From Desulfatirhabdium sp964549995 (GTDB lineage Bacteria; Desulfobacterota; Desulfobacteria; Desulfobacterales; Desulfatirhabdiaceae): 28,322 nt of DNA. Below are positions 8,841 through 15,851 of the stretch, piece after piece. Location: positions 1-28,322 of the forward strand of contig CAZJXF010000034.1 in NCBI GenBank assembly GCA_964549995.1, written 5' to 3'. Below the pieces are notes generated by a model. It made no database searches, had not been told where the DNA came from, and worked only from the letters and a program-made list of their open reading frames with translations. Made by a program: the position numbers and the translations under genes. Position 1 is the first letter of the stretch; each line of letters opens with the position of its first letter.

Positions 8841-8990
8841 AAGTTCGGGGAAGTTCGGGGGGTAGGTAAGGGGCTATAGGCTATGGGCTATGGGCTATGG
8901 GGTATGGGTGATGGGTGATGGGTTCGGAAGAGGAGTCAGGAGTCAGAAGGCAGAAGGTGGGAGGTCGGAGGTCGGAGGTAGGAGAGGAGG
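8841..8990. repeat. Direct 10-mer pair and degenerate heptad tandem repeat
   Basis: Two adjacent copies of AAGTTCGGGG (8841-8860) precede a tract from about 8872 to 8990. The tract reads as roughly seventeen 7-base units in one register. The units drift along the tract: GGCTATG (three near-exact), then GGTGATG, then GTCAGGA and GGCAGAA types, then GGTCGGA. The plus strand is almost pure G/A/T and its complement is C-rich. The unit has no stop-free conserved peptide and no ribosome binding site, so it is not a gene. It sits between the 3' end of the RACo-like gene and the promoter of the glucan gene. From 8991 to 9081 nothing further was recognised. Confidence 0.85.
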
Positions 8991-9081
8991 TTGATAGGTA
9001 TGACGGGCTTGGATGTGGAAGCAGCAGGATCAAAAATCGGCTCTGATTCCCAAGGGAAGTCATTCGCTTTTCTTCCGGCGT

Positions 9082-10692
9082 TTAGCTCCCGCTGATCCTT
9101 ACGGAGGGAAATCGGGATGGATCGGTGTGTGGAAGGAATTTGGCTGCGCTGAAACGGTTCATGAAATCGACGTTGACATTGAGTTCCATATACGTGATAT
9201 TTTCTTGTATCCGTGGGATTTCGGAGAGGGTCTCGGGTCGCATCAGAACGAGGGTGGCGCCTTCCAAACTCGAATTGCCGATCGCCCGATAGCATTCGAG
9301 CGGCAGATCGGGAATCATGCCGATGGTAATGGCGGAAACCGGATCGATGAACATGCCGAACGTTCCGGCGATCAACACGGATTCGAGGTCTTCGGGCCTC
9401 ATGCCTACGGCTGCCGTCAACGTTTCCAGAATGGTGTACATGGCGGCCTTCGAGCGGATCAAGCTGTCCAGATCGGCCTGGGTGAGGTAAAGGGGCTCTC
9501 CGGTGGCGGATTCGGCCGCTTCCACAATGCAAAAGGCGGCCATGCCATCGTGTTCCCGAAGCCGATCGCCGCATCTCGAAGCGACGAATTTGCCCCGAAT
9601 ATCGATGAAACCTTTTCGAAACAGGCACGCTGCCAGATCGATGATCCCTGAACCGCAAATGCCTTTCGGTGCTTGATCCCCGATCGTATGATACCGCATC
9701 TCGCCGGTATTCGGATCGATTTCGACCCGGTCGATGGCGCCAGGGCCGGCCATCATCCCCATTTTGCTGACACCGCCTTCAAGCGCCGGCCCGGCCGCTC
9801 CGGCGCATGCCATCATCCAAGAAGCATTGCCGAGGACGACTTCGGCATTGGTGCCGACATCGACCATCAACACGGTCTGTTCCTGCCGATGCAAACCGGT
9901 ATACAGGATGCCTGAGATGAGATCGCCGCCAAAATAGCTTCCGATATTCGGAAACACGAAAACGCGGGCCGTTGGTCTCAGCTTTAGACCGATGTCGGTT
10001 GCAGAAACGACCGGAAAACGGTTCATGACCGGAATATACGGCTCTCGAATCAGGTAATAGGGAGACAGCCCCAAAAACAAATGGGACATGGTCGTGTTTC
10101 CGGAGACACTCACCAGAAATACCCTCGAAAGGTCCGAACCTTTTGCCAGACAAAGTGCTTCGATGGCCTCATGGAGCTTTTCGATGGCGACCCGTTGCAG
10201 GTATTCGAGTCCTCCATCGACACTGCACGCATGATGAACCCGGCTTAGAATGTCCGGACCGACCGCAATCTGGGGATTGTCGAAGGATGTTTCGCCACAG
10301 ACCGTTTTCGATGTCAGATCGATCAACCGGATCACGATCCGGGTCGTCCCAAGATCGACGGCAACCCCCCAGACTGGTTTGGGATCCTCCGGATCCAACA
10401 CATCGATCAAAAAGGCATTTCGGGCGTCGTGAAAGAAAACAGTCCGAACCCTGTAGCCGGTTTTCCGAAGGATGACCGGGAGGGAACGCAGCAAGCGCCA
10501 GTCCGAGGAAATCCGCCCGATGTCCAAACCAAGGGAAGAGCCAAGAGCGCGAAGGAGGCGGTCGGTATCCGCCGTATTGTCTTTCAGAGAGGGTTCGGCG
10601 AGCTGAATGTCCTGAACCCAGGATGTCCAAGCGATGGAGGATGAAGATTTTTGCATGACGTCGTTTCGAACCAAAGGGTGATCGGTTTCCAT
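9082..10692 (-). CDS. RACo-like ASKHA reductive activator (DUF4445-type), lacking the ferredoxin domain
   Basis: RACo-type proteins use ATP hydrolysis to drive reduction of inactive Co(II) corrinoid proteins. This 536-residue protein has the linker-like segment (about 45-100, with DTDRLLRALGSSLGL) and the ASKHA core. Visible motifs are VDLGTTRIVIRL (about 112-123, phosphate 1), SVSGNTTMSHLFLG, PNIGSYFGGDLISG, MVDVGTNAEVVLGN (about 274, phosphate 2), GICGSGIIDL, and LIAGTFGMFID (about 437, adenosine). Known RACo proteins carry an N-terminal 2Fe-2S domain of about 95 residues. Here the first 100 residues contain no cysteine, so electrons must come from another protein. No methyltransferase or corrinoid protein gene is adjacent. 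ATG 10692 (METDHPL) follows AAAGG. A TTG at 10725 and an ATG at 10656 are weaker alternatives. Confidence 0.82.
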   Translation of the reverse strand: METDHPLVRNDVMQKSSSSIAWTSWVQDIQLAEPSLKDNTADTDRLLRALGSSLGLDIGRISSDWRLLRSLPVILRKTGYRVRTVFFHDARNAFLIDVLDPEDPKPVWGVAVDLGTTRIVIRLIDLTSKTVCGETSFDNPQIAVGPDILSRVHHACSVDGGLEYLQRVAIEKLHEAIEALCLAKGSDLSRVFLVSVSGNTTMSHLFLGLSPYYLIREPYIPVMNRFPVVSATDIGLKLRPTARVFVFPNIGSYFGGDLISGILYTGLHRQEQTVLMVDVGTNAEVVLGNASWMMACAGAAGPALEGGVSKMGMMAGPGAIDRVEIDPNTGEMRYHTIGDQAPKGICGSGIIDLAACLFRKGFIDIRGKFVASRCGDRLREHDGMAAFCIVEAAESATGEPLYLTQADLDSLIRSKAAMYTILETLTAAVGMRPEDLESVLIAGTFGMFIDPVSAITIGMIPDLPLECYRAIGNSSLEGATLVLMRPETLSEIPRIQENITYMELNVNVDFMNRFSAAKFLPHTDPSRFPSVRISGS

Positions 10693-10755
10693 GGAGCCTT
10701 TCTTGTCTGCGGGTTTATCCCACAATCGGCGGAATCACTCAAGCCCATTCATCGA

Positions 10756-10969
10756 TGATGGACTCGCATAAAGTCGGTCTACCCCCGATTGTGGAGGATT
10801 TCCTGGCATGAGCATTGGGAGGTGAAAATCCGGTCCTTATTCCAGGAAATCGGAATGTGGGCTTACGCTTTCCCTTGTAGGGGCGACCCGCTTTCGCCTA
10901 TTCGCACTTACGAACAACGCATCTCGCACGTTCACGACTCGGAGATTCGGCTTTTTTCGAGTCCAGTTA
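10756..10969 (+). repeat. Dispersed TIR element upstream of proC
   Basis: The left end TGATGGACTCGCATAAAGTC (10756-10775) is mirrored by the right end CTTTTTTCGAGTCCAGTTA (about 10951-10969). Just inside the left end, a CCCCCGAT block matches the ends at 1-66 and 20889-20949 in inverted orientation. The interior includes GTAGGGGCGACCCG (about 10875-10888), which recurs as a perfect palindrome at 22304-22334. The span between the RACo-like start and proC is otherwise non-coding, and the small open frames in it show no gene-like features. Confidence 0.65.
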
Positions 10970-11006
10970 TATCAAGAGGCCCCTTACATCGATAGGACCC
11001 ATACCC

Positions 11007-11861
11007 ATGAATCCCATTGAAGGAACCATCGGTTTCATTGGAGCGGGCAACATGGCCGAAGCCATGATCGGCGCCTTGTTGCATGCCCAAATTTACTCAC
11101 CGCAAAACGTATTCGCAAGCGACATCGATGCCGACAAATCGGTTTCGCTCCACAGTCGTTACGGCATCCATCCGCTGGAGGACAATTTTTCGGTCTATCA
11201 GGCAAGCGATATCCTGGTGCTGGCCGTCAAGCCGCAATTTTTCGAACCGGCTGTAACCTCCATCACGAAACATCCTCTTTATCCGTACAAGGATCGGAGA
11301 CTGATCGTCTCCATTGCAGCCGGCATCCGGATTCGGAAAATGGAGCAGCTATTTTACACAGAGCTTCCGGAAAATATCCGAATGCTGCATCCGATCATTC
11401 GGGTGATGCCCAACACCCCGGCCCTGGTTCTTGCGGGTGTTTCCGGAATGAGTCCGAACCAGTTCGCGACCGAACCGGATCTGCAAAAGGCACGAACCAT
11501 CCTCGAATCTATGGGAACGGTACTCGAGTTCAAAGAAGAACAACTGGATGCGGTGACTGCCGTATCCGGATCGGGACCTGCCTATGTATTCTATCTCATG
11601 GAAGCCATGATGGCTGCAGCCGAACGCCTCGGTCTGGAGCCTGAAAAAACCGTCGTCCTCGTTCGGGAAACCCTGCGGGGTGCTGTCGAGCTGGTTCGAC
11701 ATACCGGCGATACCCCGGAGGCGCTTCGCCGGAAAGTCACCTCTCCCGGTGGAACGACGGAGGCAGCCCTGCGTGTGCTGGAAGAACGAGCGGTCAAACA
11801 AGGTTGGATTGCAGCAATCGAAGCAGCGGCCGCTCGGGGCCGAGAGCTCGGCAACACATAA
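11007..11861 (+). CDS. proC: Pyrroline-5-carboxylate reductase
   Basis: This enzyme catalyses the last step of proline synthesis, NAD(P)H-dependent reduction of 1-pyrroline-5-carboxylate, in the cytosol. The 284 residues include the N-terminal dinucleotide motif GFIGAGNMAEAM (9-20), LAVKPQ, VMPNTPALVLAG, the VSGSGPAYVFYLMEAM helix and the C-terminal TSPGGTTEAAL signature (about 245-255). The start ATG has AGGA nine bases upstream. It is the first gene of a compact run with ccdA 9 bp downstream. The pairing with thiol-redox genes is not functionally obvious. Confidence 0.96.
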   Translation: MNPIEGTIGFIGAGNMAEAMIGALLHAQIYSPQNVFASDIDADKSVSLHSRYGIHPLEDNFSVYQASDILVLAVKPQFFEPAVTSITKHPLYPYKDRRLIVSIAAGIRIRKMEQLFYTELPENIRMLHPIIRVMPNTPALVLAGVSGMSPNQFATEPDLQKARTILESMGTVLEFKEEQLDAVTAVSGSGPAYVFYLMEAMMAAAERLGLEPEKTVVLVRETLRGAVELVRHTGDTPEALRRKVTSPGGTTEAALRVLEERAVKQGWIAAIEAAAARGRELGNT

Positions 11862-11870
11862 GGAAAAGTC

Positions 11871-12554
11871 ATGTTCTCCGATGCCGTCACCTGGCCGGCG
11901 GCCTTTGCGGCCGGATTGTTGTCCTTTTTTTCGCCCTGTATCCTGCCGCTCATTCCGGCATATTTCACCTTTATTACGGGGTTTTCTCTCGACGAGCTGA
12001 CCGGGGCCTCCACCCGCGTGCGAACCCGCGTGATCGTTTCCACCTTGGCCTTCGTTGTCGGCTTTTCGATCGTCTTTGTGGCGCTCGGTGCATCGGCATC
12101 CGCCGCAGGAGCTCTCATCGCCTCTCACACCCAGGCCATCCGGATCGTCGGCGGAGCATTGATCATCGTTTTCGGGGCACATCTCACCGGTTGGATCCGC
12201 ATCCCCTTTCTGGCTGTCGAAAAACGAGCGCACCTGCATCAAAAACCACTGCATGCATTCGGAACGGTTCTGATCGGGATGGCTTTCGGCGCCGGCTGGA
12301 GCCCCTGTATCGGCCCCCTGCTGGGGTCAATATTGGTGCTTGCCGGCAATCGGGAAACCATCGGTGAAGGGATGGGCCTTCTTGCCGTTTATTCGTCCGG
12401 TCTGGCCGTTCCTTTCATGACGATGTCGGTATTCATTCATTTGCTGCTGACGTTCTTGAAGCGAGCCAGGAACGTCTTACCATACGTGAACAAGGTTGCT
12501 GGCGGGCTGCTGATCGTGATCGGAATCGCCCTGATAGCCGGAAGACTCGGCTGA
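11871..12554 (+). CDS. ccdA: CcdA-type cytochrome c biogenesis / thiol-disulfide transmembrane protein
   Basis: This inner-membrane protein carries reducing equivalents from cytosolic thioredoxin to periplasmic thiol proteins. The 227 residues correspond to the DsbD beta (CcdA) module with about six helices. The two redox cysteines are visible in the symmetric motifs SPCILPLIP (Cys23) and SPCIGPLLG (Cys146). The alpha and gamma domains of full DsbD are absent, but the gene 33 bp downstream encodes a periplasmic thioredoxin that can serve the gamma role. The ribosome binding site AAGGAAAA directly follows the proC stop. Confidence 0.92.
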   Translation: MFSDAVTWPAAFAAGLLSFFSPCILPLIPAYFTFITGFSLDELTGASTRVRTRVIVSTLAFVVGFSIVFVALGASASAAGALIASHTQAIRIVGGALIIVFGAHLTGWIRIPFLAVEKRAHLHQKPLHAFGTVLIGMAFGAGWSPCIGPLLGSILVLAGNRETIGEGMGLLAVYSSGLAVPFMTMSVFIHLLLTFLKRARNVLPYVNKVAGGLLIVIGIALIAGRLG

Positions 12555-12587
12555 TACGATAGAGGGATATCGAAAGGATCGAAGGAT

Positions 12588-13043
12588 ATGGTACGACGGT
12601 TGTTTGTGAGTGGATGGGTTTTGGGATGGCTGATGATTTTCGGGTTTCAGGCAGCCGATGCCGCCGAAATCCACTGGATGAAATATGAAGAAGGTCTTGC
12701 CCGAGCCGTCAGGGAACACAAGAAGATTTTTCTCAATTTCCATGCCGAATGGTGTGGATACTGCACCAAGATGAACAAGGAAACCTTTACGAATCCGCCC
12801 CTGATCGCTTACATGAACGAGAACTTCATTCCCATCAAGGTCGACTCGGACAAGGAACCAGCGCTCGCGCAGCGCTATCGGGTGCAGGGGTTGCCCACCA
12901 GCTGGTTTCTGACGGACAAAGGCGAGCAGATCGCGAACCAGCCGGGGTTCATTCCGGCGGAACAACTGCTCAACATGATGAAGTACGTATCGACGGACAG
13001 CTACAAGACCATTTCCTACAAGGAATTCCTGAAGAAGAAATGA
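12588..13043 (+). CDS. Exported thioredoxin-fold protein (WCGYC)
   Basis: The 151-residue protein starts with an apparent signal peptide (basic MVRR, hydrophobic 7-22, likely cleavage after ADA near residue 25). The mature part is a thioredoxin_7/DsbD-gamma-like fold with the active site EWCGYC (Cys56/Cys59) and the cis-proline loop GLPTS (Pro103). It is inferred to be reduced by the CcdA protein encoded upstream and to reduce periplasmic disulfides, for instance on apocytochrome c. AAGGA lies very close to the ATG, with a second AAAGGA further upstream, so initiation may be modest. The last codons nearly abut the Nudix gene. Confidence 0.88.
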   Translation: MVRRLFVSGWVLGWLMIFGFQAADAAEIHWMKYEEGLARAVREHKKIFLNFHAEWCGYCTKMNKETFTNPPLIAYMNENFIPIKVDSDKEPALAQRYRVQGLPTSWFLTDKGEQIANQPGFIPAEQLLNMMKYVSTDSYKTISYKEFLKKK

Positions 13044-13047
13044 TCCC

Positions 13048-13641
13048 ATGAGCGGCCCCCTGACCGACCCCTCCTTGCTGAAGCGGTTGATCGCAGATAC
13101 CGTCCACCCCGGCCCCCCCGAAACGGGTCGGTATCGCCTGGCCTGCGTCTTCCTGCTCCTGTTCCCTCGAAACGGTTGTCTTCATGTGCTGGCGATCCAG
13201 AAAACGGATACGGAGGGATATCCCTGGAGAAATCAGGTGGCCCTGCCTGGAGGACACATCGATCCGGACGATCCGGATGCGTTGTCCGCCTGTTTTCGGG
13301 AGCTTCAGGAAGAACTGGGGATCGGAGCGGATGAGGTGATTTTCACGGGATCGATGGGCCATTTCCAGACGATCAACGACCGGGACCTGGAGGTGTTCAC
13401 GGGCTTCTGGAAACAGGAGCGCCCCATCGCCCACAAAAAAAAAGAGATTTCCCGGGTGCTGCACCTGCCGGTTCCGGAATTGATGAAAACGCACGTGGAA
13501 CAAGGATTCCACGGATGGATTCCGGATGTACATCGTCTCCTCTATCCGGTGGGAGATGTCACCGTGTGGGGTGTGACAGCGCGCATTCTTCATCATTTGT
13601 TGGAAATGCTTCACGGCATGCGCCATTGTCTCGGGCCGTGA
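13048..13641 (+). CDS. Nudix hydrolase, NudL/CoA-diphosphatase-like
   Basis: The 197-residue protein carries a Nudix box at about residues 68-92: LPGGHIDPDDPDALSACFRELQEELGI. Its REx2EE core is Arg84, Glu85, Glu88 and Glu89. The spacing is longer than the canonical GX5EX7REUXEEXGU and has the extra DPDD segment typical of the NudL/NUDT7 coenzyme A diphosphatase branch. The substrate is therefore probably CoA or a related nucleotide diphosphate, though the box alone does not prove it. It starts 4 bp after the thioredoxin stop with only a weak purine-rich site, suggesting translational coupling. It converges with the small membrane protein gene 15 bp away. Confidence 0.82.
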   Translation: MSGPLTDPSLLKRLIADTVHPGPPETGRYRLACVFLLLFPRNGCLHVLAIQKTDTEGYPWRNQVALPGGHIDPDDPDALSACFRELQEELGIGADEVIFTGSMGHFQTINDRDLEVFTGFWKQERPIAHKKKEISRVLHLPVPELMKTHVEQGFHGWIPDVHRLLYPVGDVTVWGVTARILHHLLEMLHGMRHCLGP

Positions 13642-13656
13642 CGATGGCATCCACAT

Positions 13657-13926
13657 TCAGGGATTTTCCCGATTTCTGCGCTTCTCCGCCCAATAACCGA
13701 GGATCCGAAAAACGCAGATCATCCAAGTGGTCGCACTCAGGGCGGCCAACAACATCGGTATCCACAGATATGGTTTAAATGCAGGCTCTTCCTGAACCAC
13801 CTGAATACCGGCGATGGAAAAGCCCATCAAGCACATCAGAACTCCCATCCGGATCCACGTCACGGTTGGAGCGTCGTACCAGGGTACGATTCGTTTTCGA
13901 AACACCGGGTTGTCTTCGAGTTTCAT
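13657..13926 (-). CDS. Small two-helix membrane protein, function unknown
   Basis: I do not recognise this 89-residue protein. It has a charged N-terminus (MKLEDNPVFRKRIVPWYD), a first membrane helix (about 26-42), a short loop, a second helix (about 52-72) and a basic tail (YWAEKRRNREN). The pattern suggests a double-pass inner-membrane protein with both ends in the cytosol. The ATG at 13926 is preferred over an upstream start at 13965 because CAGGGAGA sits 7 nt before it. It stands alone on the minus strand between two plus-strand operons. Confidence 0.6.
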   Translation of the reverse strand: MKLEDNPVFRKRIVPWYDAPTVTWIRMGVLMCLMGFSIAGIQVVQEEPAFKPYLWIPMLLAALSATTWMICVFRILGYWAEKRRNRENP

Positions 13927-14028
13927 GCCTGTCTCCCTGAAAAGCTTCGCCTCCGGACGAAGCATCGGCCCCCGGAAGGCCCTTCACCGGAGGGGCGCCT
14001 CAAACACCTTGCCAAGCGGGGCCACTGT

Positions 14029-15006
14029 ATGCAAGATCGCAGCACATTTCAAGCATTCGAACGGTTCAGGATCCTTTTCGGATCCGTTTTCTGGATTCTT
14101 GGCTTTCTGCTTGCAGGATGTGCCGGCATGGGCAAACCGATTCTTTCGAATCCTACCGCTTCCGAACCATCGACAGGGACCCTTCTCGATGGAAAAACCC
14201 TTCAAGAGATTTCTTACGACGAACTGCTCCAGCGACTTGCCTCCGTTCGCATCATCTATATCGGCGAAACCCACACCCGGATGGAAGACCATCGGATCCA
14301 ACTGCGGCTTCTGAAAGACATGAGCGATCGGCTCCCGGATCTGTGTCTTGGCGTGGAAATGATCGACACAAGCTATCAGCCCGTTCTCGAGCAATGGGTT
14401 CAACCGGAAGACCGGGACAAGCGATGGTTCCTCGAGAAAACCCATTGGTATGCCAACTGGCGCTTTCCTTTCGATCTCTATGCCGACATCTTCCTCTTGG
14501 CGCGAGAGCGACATATTCCCACCTACGGCTTGAACCTTCCGTTTCACATCCCGGCCAAAATCGCCATCGGCGGTCTCGACAGCCTCATGGCAGCAGATGC
14601 CGCCTTTCTACCGCCTGCCATCGACCTGAACGTCGAACGTCACAAGACCTATATCCGAGACATCTACGAAAAGCATCACAGCAAGACGGCTCCGAATCGG
14701 GACAATTTTGAATTCTTCTACATGGCCCAGTGCGCCTGGGAAGATACCATGGCCGCATCCATTTCCCGCTATGTCGGGCAGAACACCATGATCGTCTTGA
14801 TCGGAAACGGCCATATCGTTTACAAATTCGGGGTCCCGGACCGTGCCTTCGCCCGAACGGGACTGCCGTTCGCCACGATCTACCTGACCACGGAAGAGGA
14901 TCGGATCGAGCCGGATATGGCCGATTTCATCTGGATGACCCCAAAAACCGGTGGCAATCGCCTACCCCATGGACCCCATCAGGACCCCTCACAGGAGAAG
15001 CCATGA
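14029..15006 (+). CDS. ChaN-like lipoprotein (DUF399 / heme-binding family)
   Basis: The 325-residue protein begins with an uncleaved basic segment and a lipoprotein signal ending in the lipobox LLAGC (Cys31), so it is probably membrane-anchored on the periplasmic side or outer membrane. The body matches the ChaN/DUF399 family: YIGETHTRMEDH (about 76-87), a GVEM segment, MAQCAWEDTMA, and VLIGNGHI near the end. ChaN of Campylobacter binds two cofacial hemes and is iron-regulated. The role here (heme or metal-tetrapyrrole handling) is by analogy, and would fit the tonB and cbiK genes further on. The gene overlaps purN by 4 bp (ATGA). Its own ribosome binding site is poor. Confidence 0.82.
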   Translation: MQDRSTFQAFERFRILFGSVFWILGFLLAGCAGMGKPILSNPTASEPSTGTLLDGKTLQEISYDELLQRLASVRIIYIGETHTRMEDHRIQLRLLKDMSDRLPDLCLGVEMIDTSYQPVLEQWVQPEDRDKRWFLEKTHWYANWRFPFDLYADIFLLARERHIPTYGLNLPFHIPAKIAIGGLDSLMAADAAFLPPAIDLNVERHKTYIRDIYEKHHSKTAPNRDNFEFFYMAQCAWEDTMAASISRYVGQNTMIVLIGNGHIVYKFGVPDRAFARTGLPFATIYLTTEEDRIEPDMADFIWMTPKTGGNRLPHGPHQDPSQEKP

Positions 15007-15788
15007 ACCGAAGTCTTCGTATCGGCGCCCTCATTTCCGGAGGTGGAACAAACCTCCAAGCCATCATCGATGCCTGTGCCTCCGGTCGCATTTCCGGAAC
15101 CATCGTTTTTGTCGGATCGGACAACCCGGACGCCTTCGGCCTGAGCCGGGCGCAAAAGCACGGTATTCCGACCTTCGTCGTGCCCTATCGGTCGATTCTA
15201 CAGCAGATCCGCGAAAAATCCCTGCCCTGGCCGAAGGATTTCGACCTGGAAGACGCGCTGAAAAAGCAACACATTTTCCCAAAGGACACTCCCCCGCATC
15301 GCATCGTCGGCTTCCTCTCCTCTCGGGCGGCTGCCGAAGCCGAGTTGCTTTCCCATATGGCCCGCTTCCCCTTCGATCTCCTGGTTCTGGCAGGCTTCAT
15401 GCGCAACCTGACGCCGTATTTCATCGATCGGATCAACACCGATCCCCACCATCCCCGAATCATGAACATCCACCCGGCACTTTTGCCGGCATTTCCTGGA
15501 ACAGACGGATATGGAGATACCTACCGCCACGGATGCAAGGTCGGTGGGTGCACGGTGCACTTCATCGACTATGGAGAAGACTCGGGCCCCATCATCGGTC
15601 AGCGATGCTTCCCGATTCTGCCGTCGGACACGTTGGAGACGATCAAGAAGAAAGGGCTCGAGCAGGAGTGGCTGCTCTACCCCGAATGCATTCAGGCTTA
15701 TGCCGAAGGTCGGCTGCAACTCGAGCGGCGTACCTACACGCTCGACAATGGAAAGGTTGTGGAGCGAACGGTCGTCAACTGGGTGTAA
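15003..15788 (+). CDS. purN: Phosphoribosylglycinamide formyltransferase, extended form
   Basis: This enzyme transfers the formyl group of 10-formyl-tetrahydrofolate to GAR in purine synthesis. The 261-residue protein keeps the GART signature: ALISGGGTNLQAII (9-22), catalytic Asn155 and His157 in MNIHPALLPAFPG, and Asp193 in DYGEDSGPIIGQ. Typical PurN has about 190-215 residues. The excess is mainly an insertion of about 45 residues (about 65-110), rich in charged residues, between the substrate loop and the SRAAAEAELL helix. Start ATG has AGGAG upstream and overlaps the chaN-like stop. An open frame continues back to 14730 but is only a shadow. It is the sole purine gene in this window. Confidence 0.9.
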   Translation: MNRSLRIGALISGGGTNLQAIIDACASGRISGTIVFVGSDNPDAFGLSRAQKHGIPTFVVPYRSILQQIREKSLPWPKDFDLEDALKKQHIFPKDTPPHRIVGFLSSRAAAEAELLSHMARFPFDLLVLAGFMRNLTPYFIDRINTDPHHPRIMNIHPALLPAFPGTDGYGDTYRHGCKVGGCTVHFIDYGEDSGPIIGQRCFPILPSDTLETIKKKGLEQEWLLYPECIQAYAEGRLQLERRTYTLDNGKVVERTVVNWV

Positions 15789-15851
15789 TCCAGTGTTTTC
15801 CAAACCGGTCGTATTGCCCTGAATGTAAGGGAACAGGATGGAGATCATGTA

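Noticed and set aside
8881..9063. Minus-strand open frame rich in Ser/Pro/Thr over the heptad tract
   Set aside because: The composition follows from the 7-base repeat; there is no ribosome binding site or conserved motif.
10789..10995. Plus-strand open frame of 68 codons upstream of proC
   Set aside because: It lies in the dispersed repeat, and the same repeat is not kept in frame in other copies.
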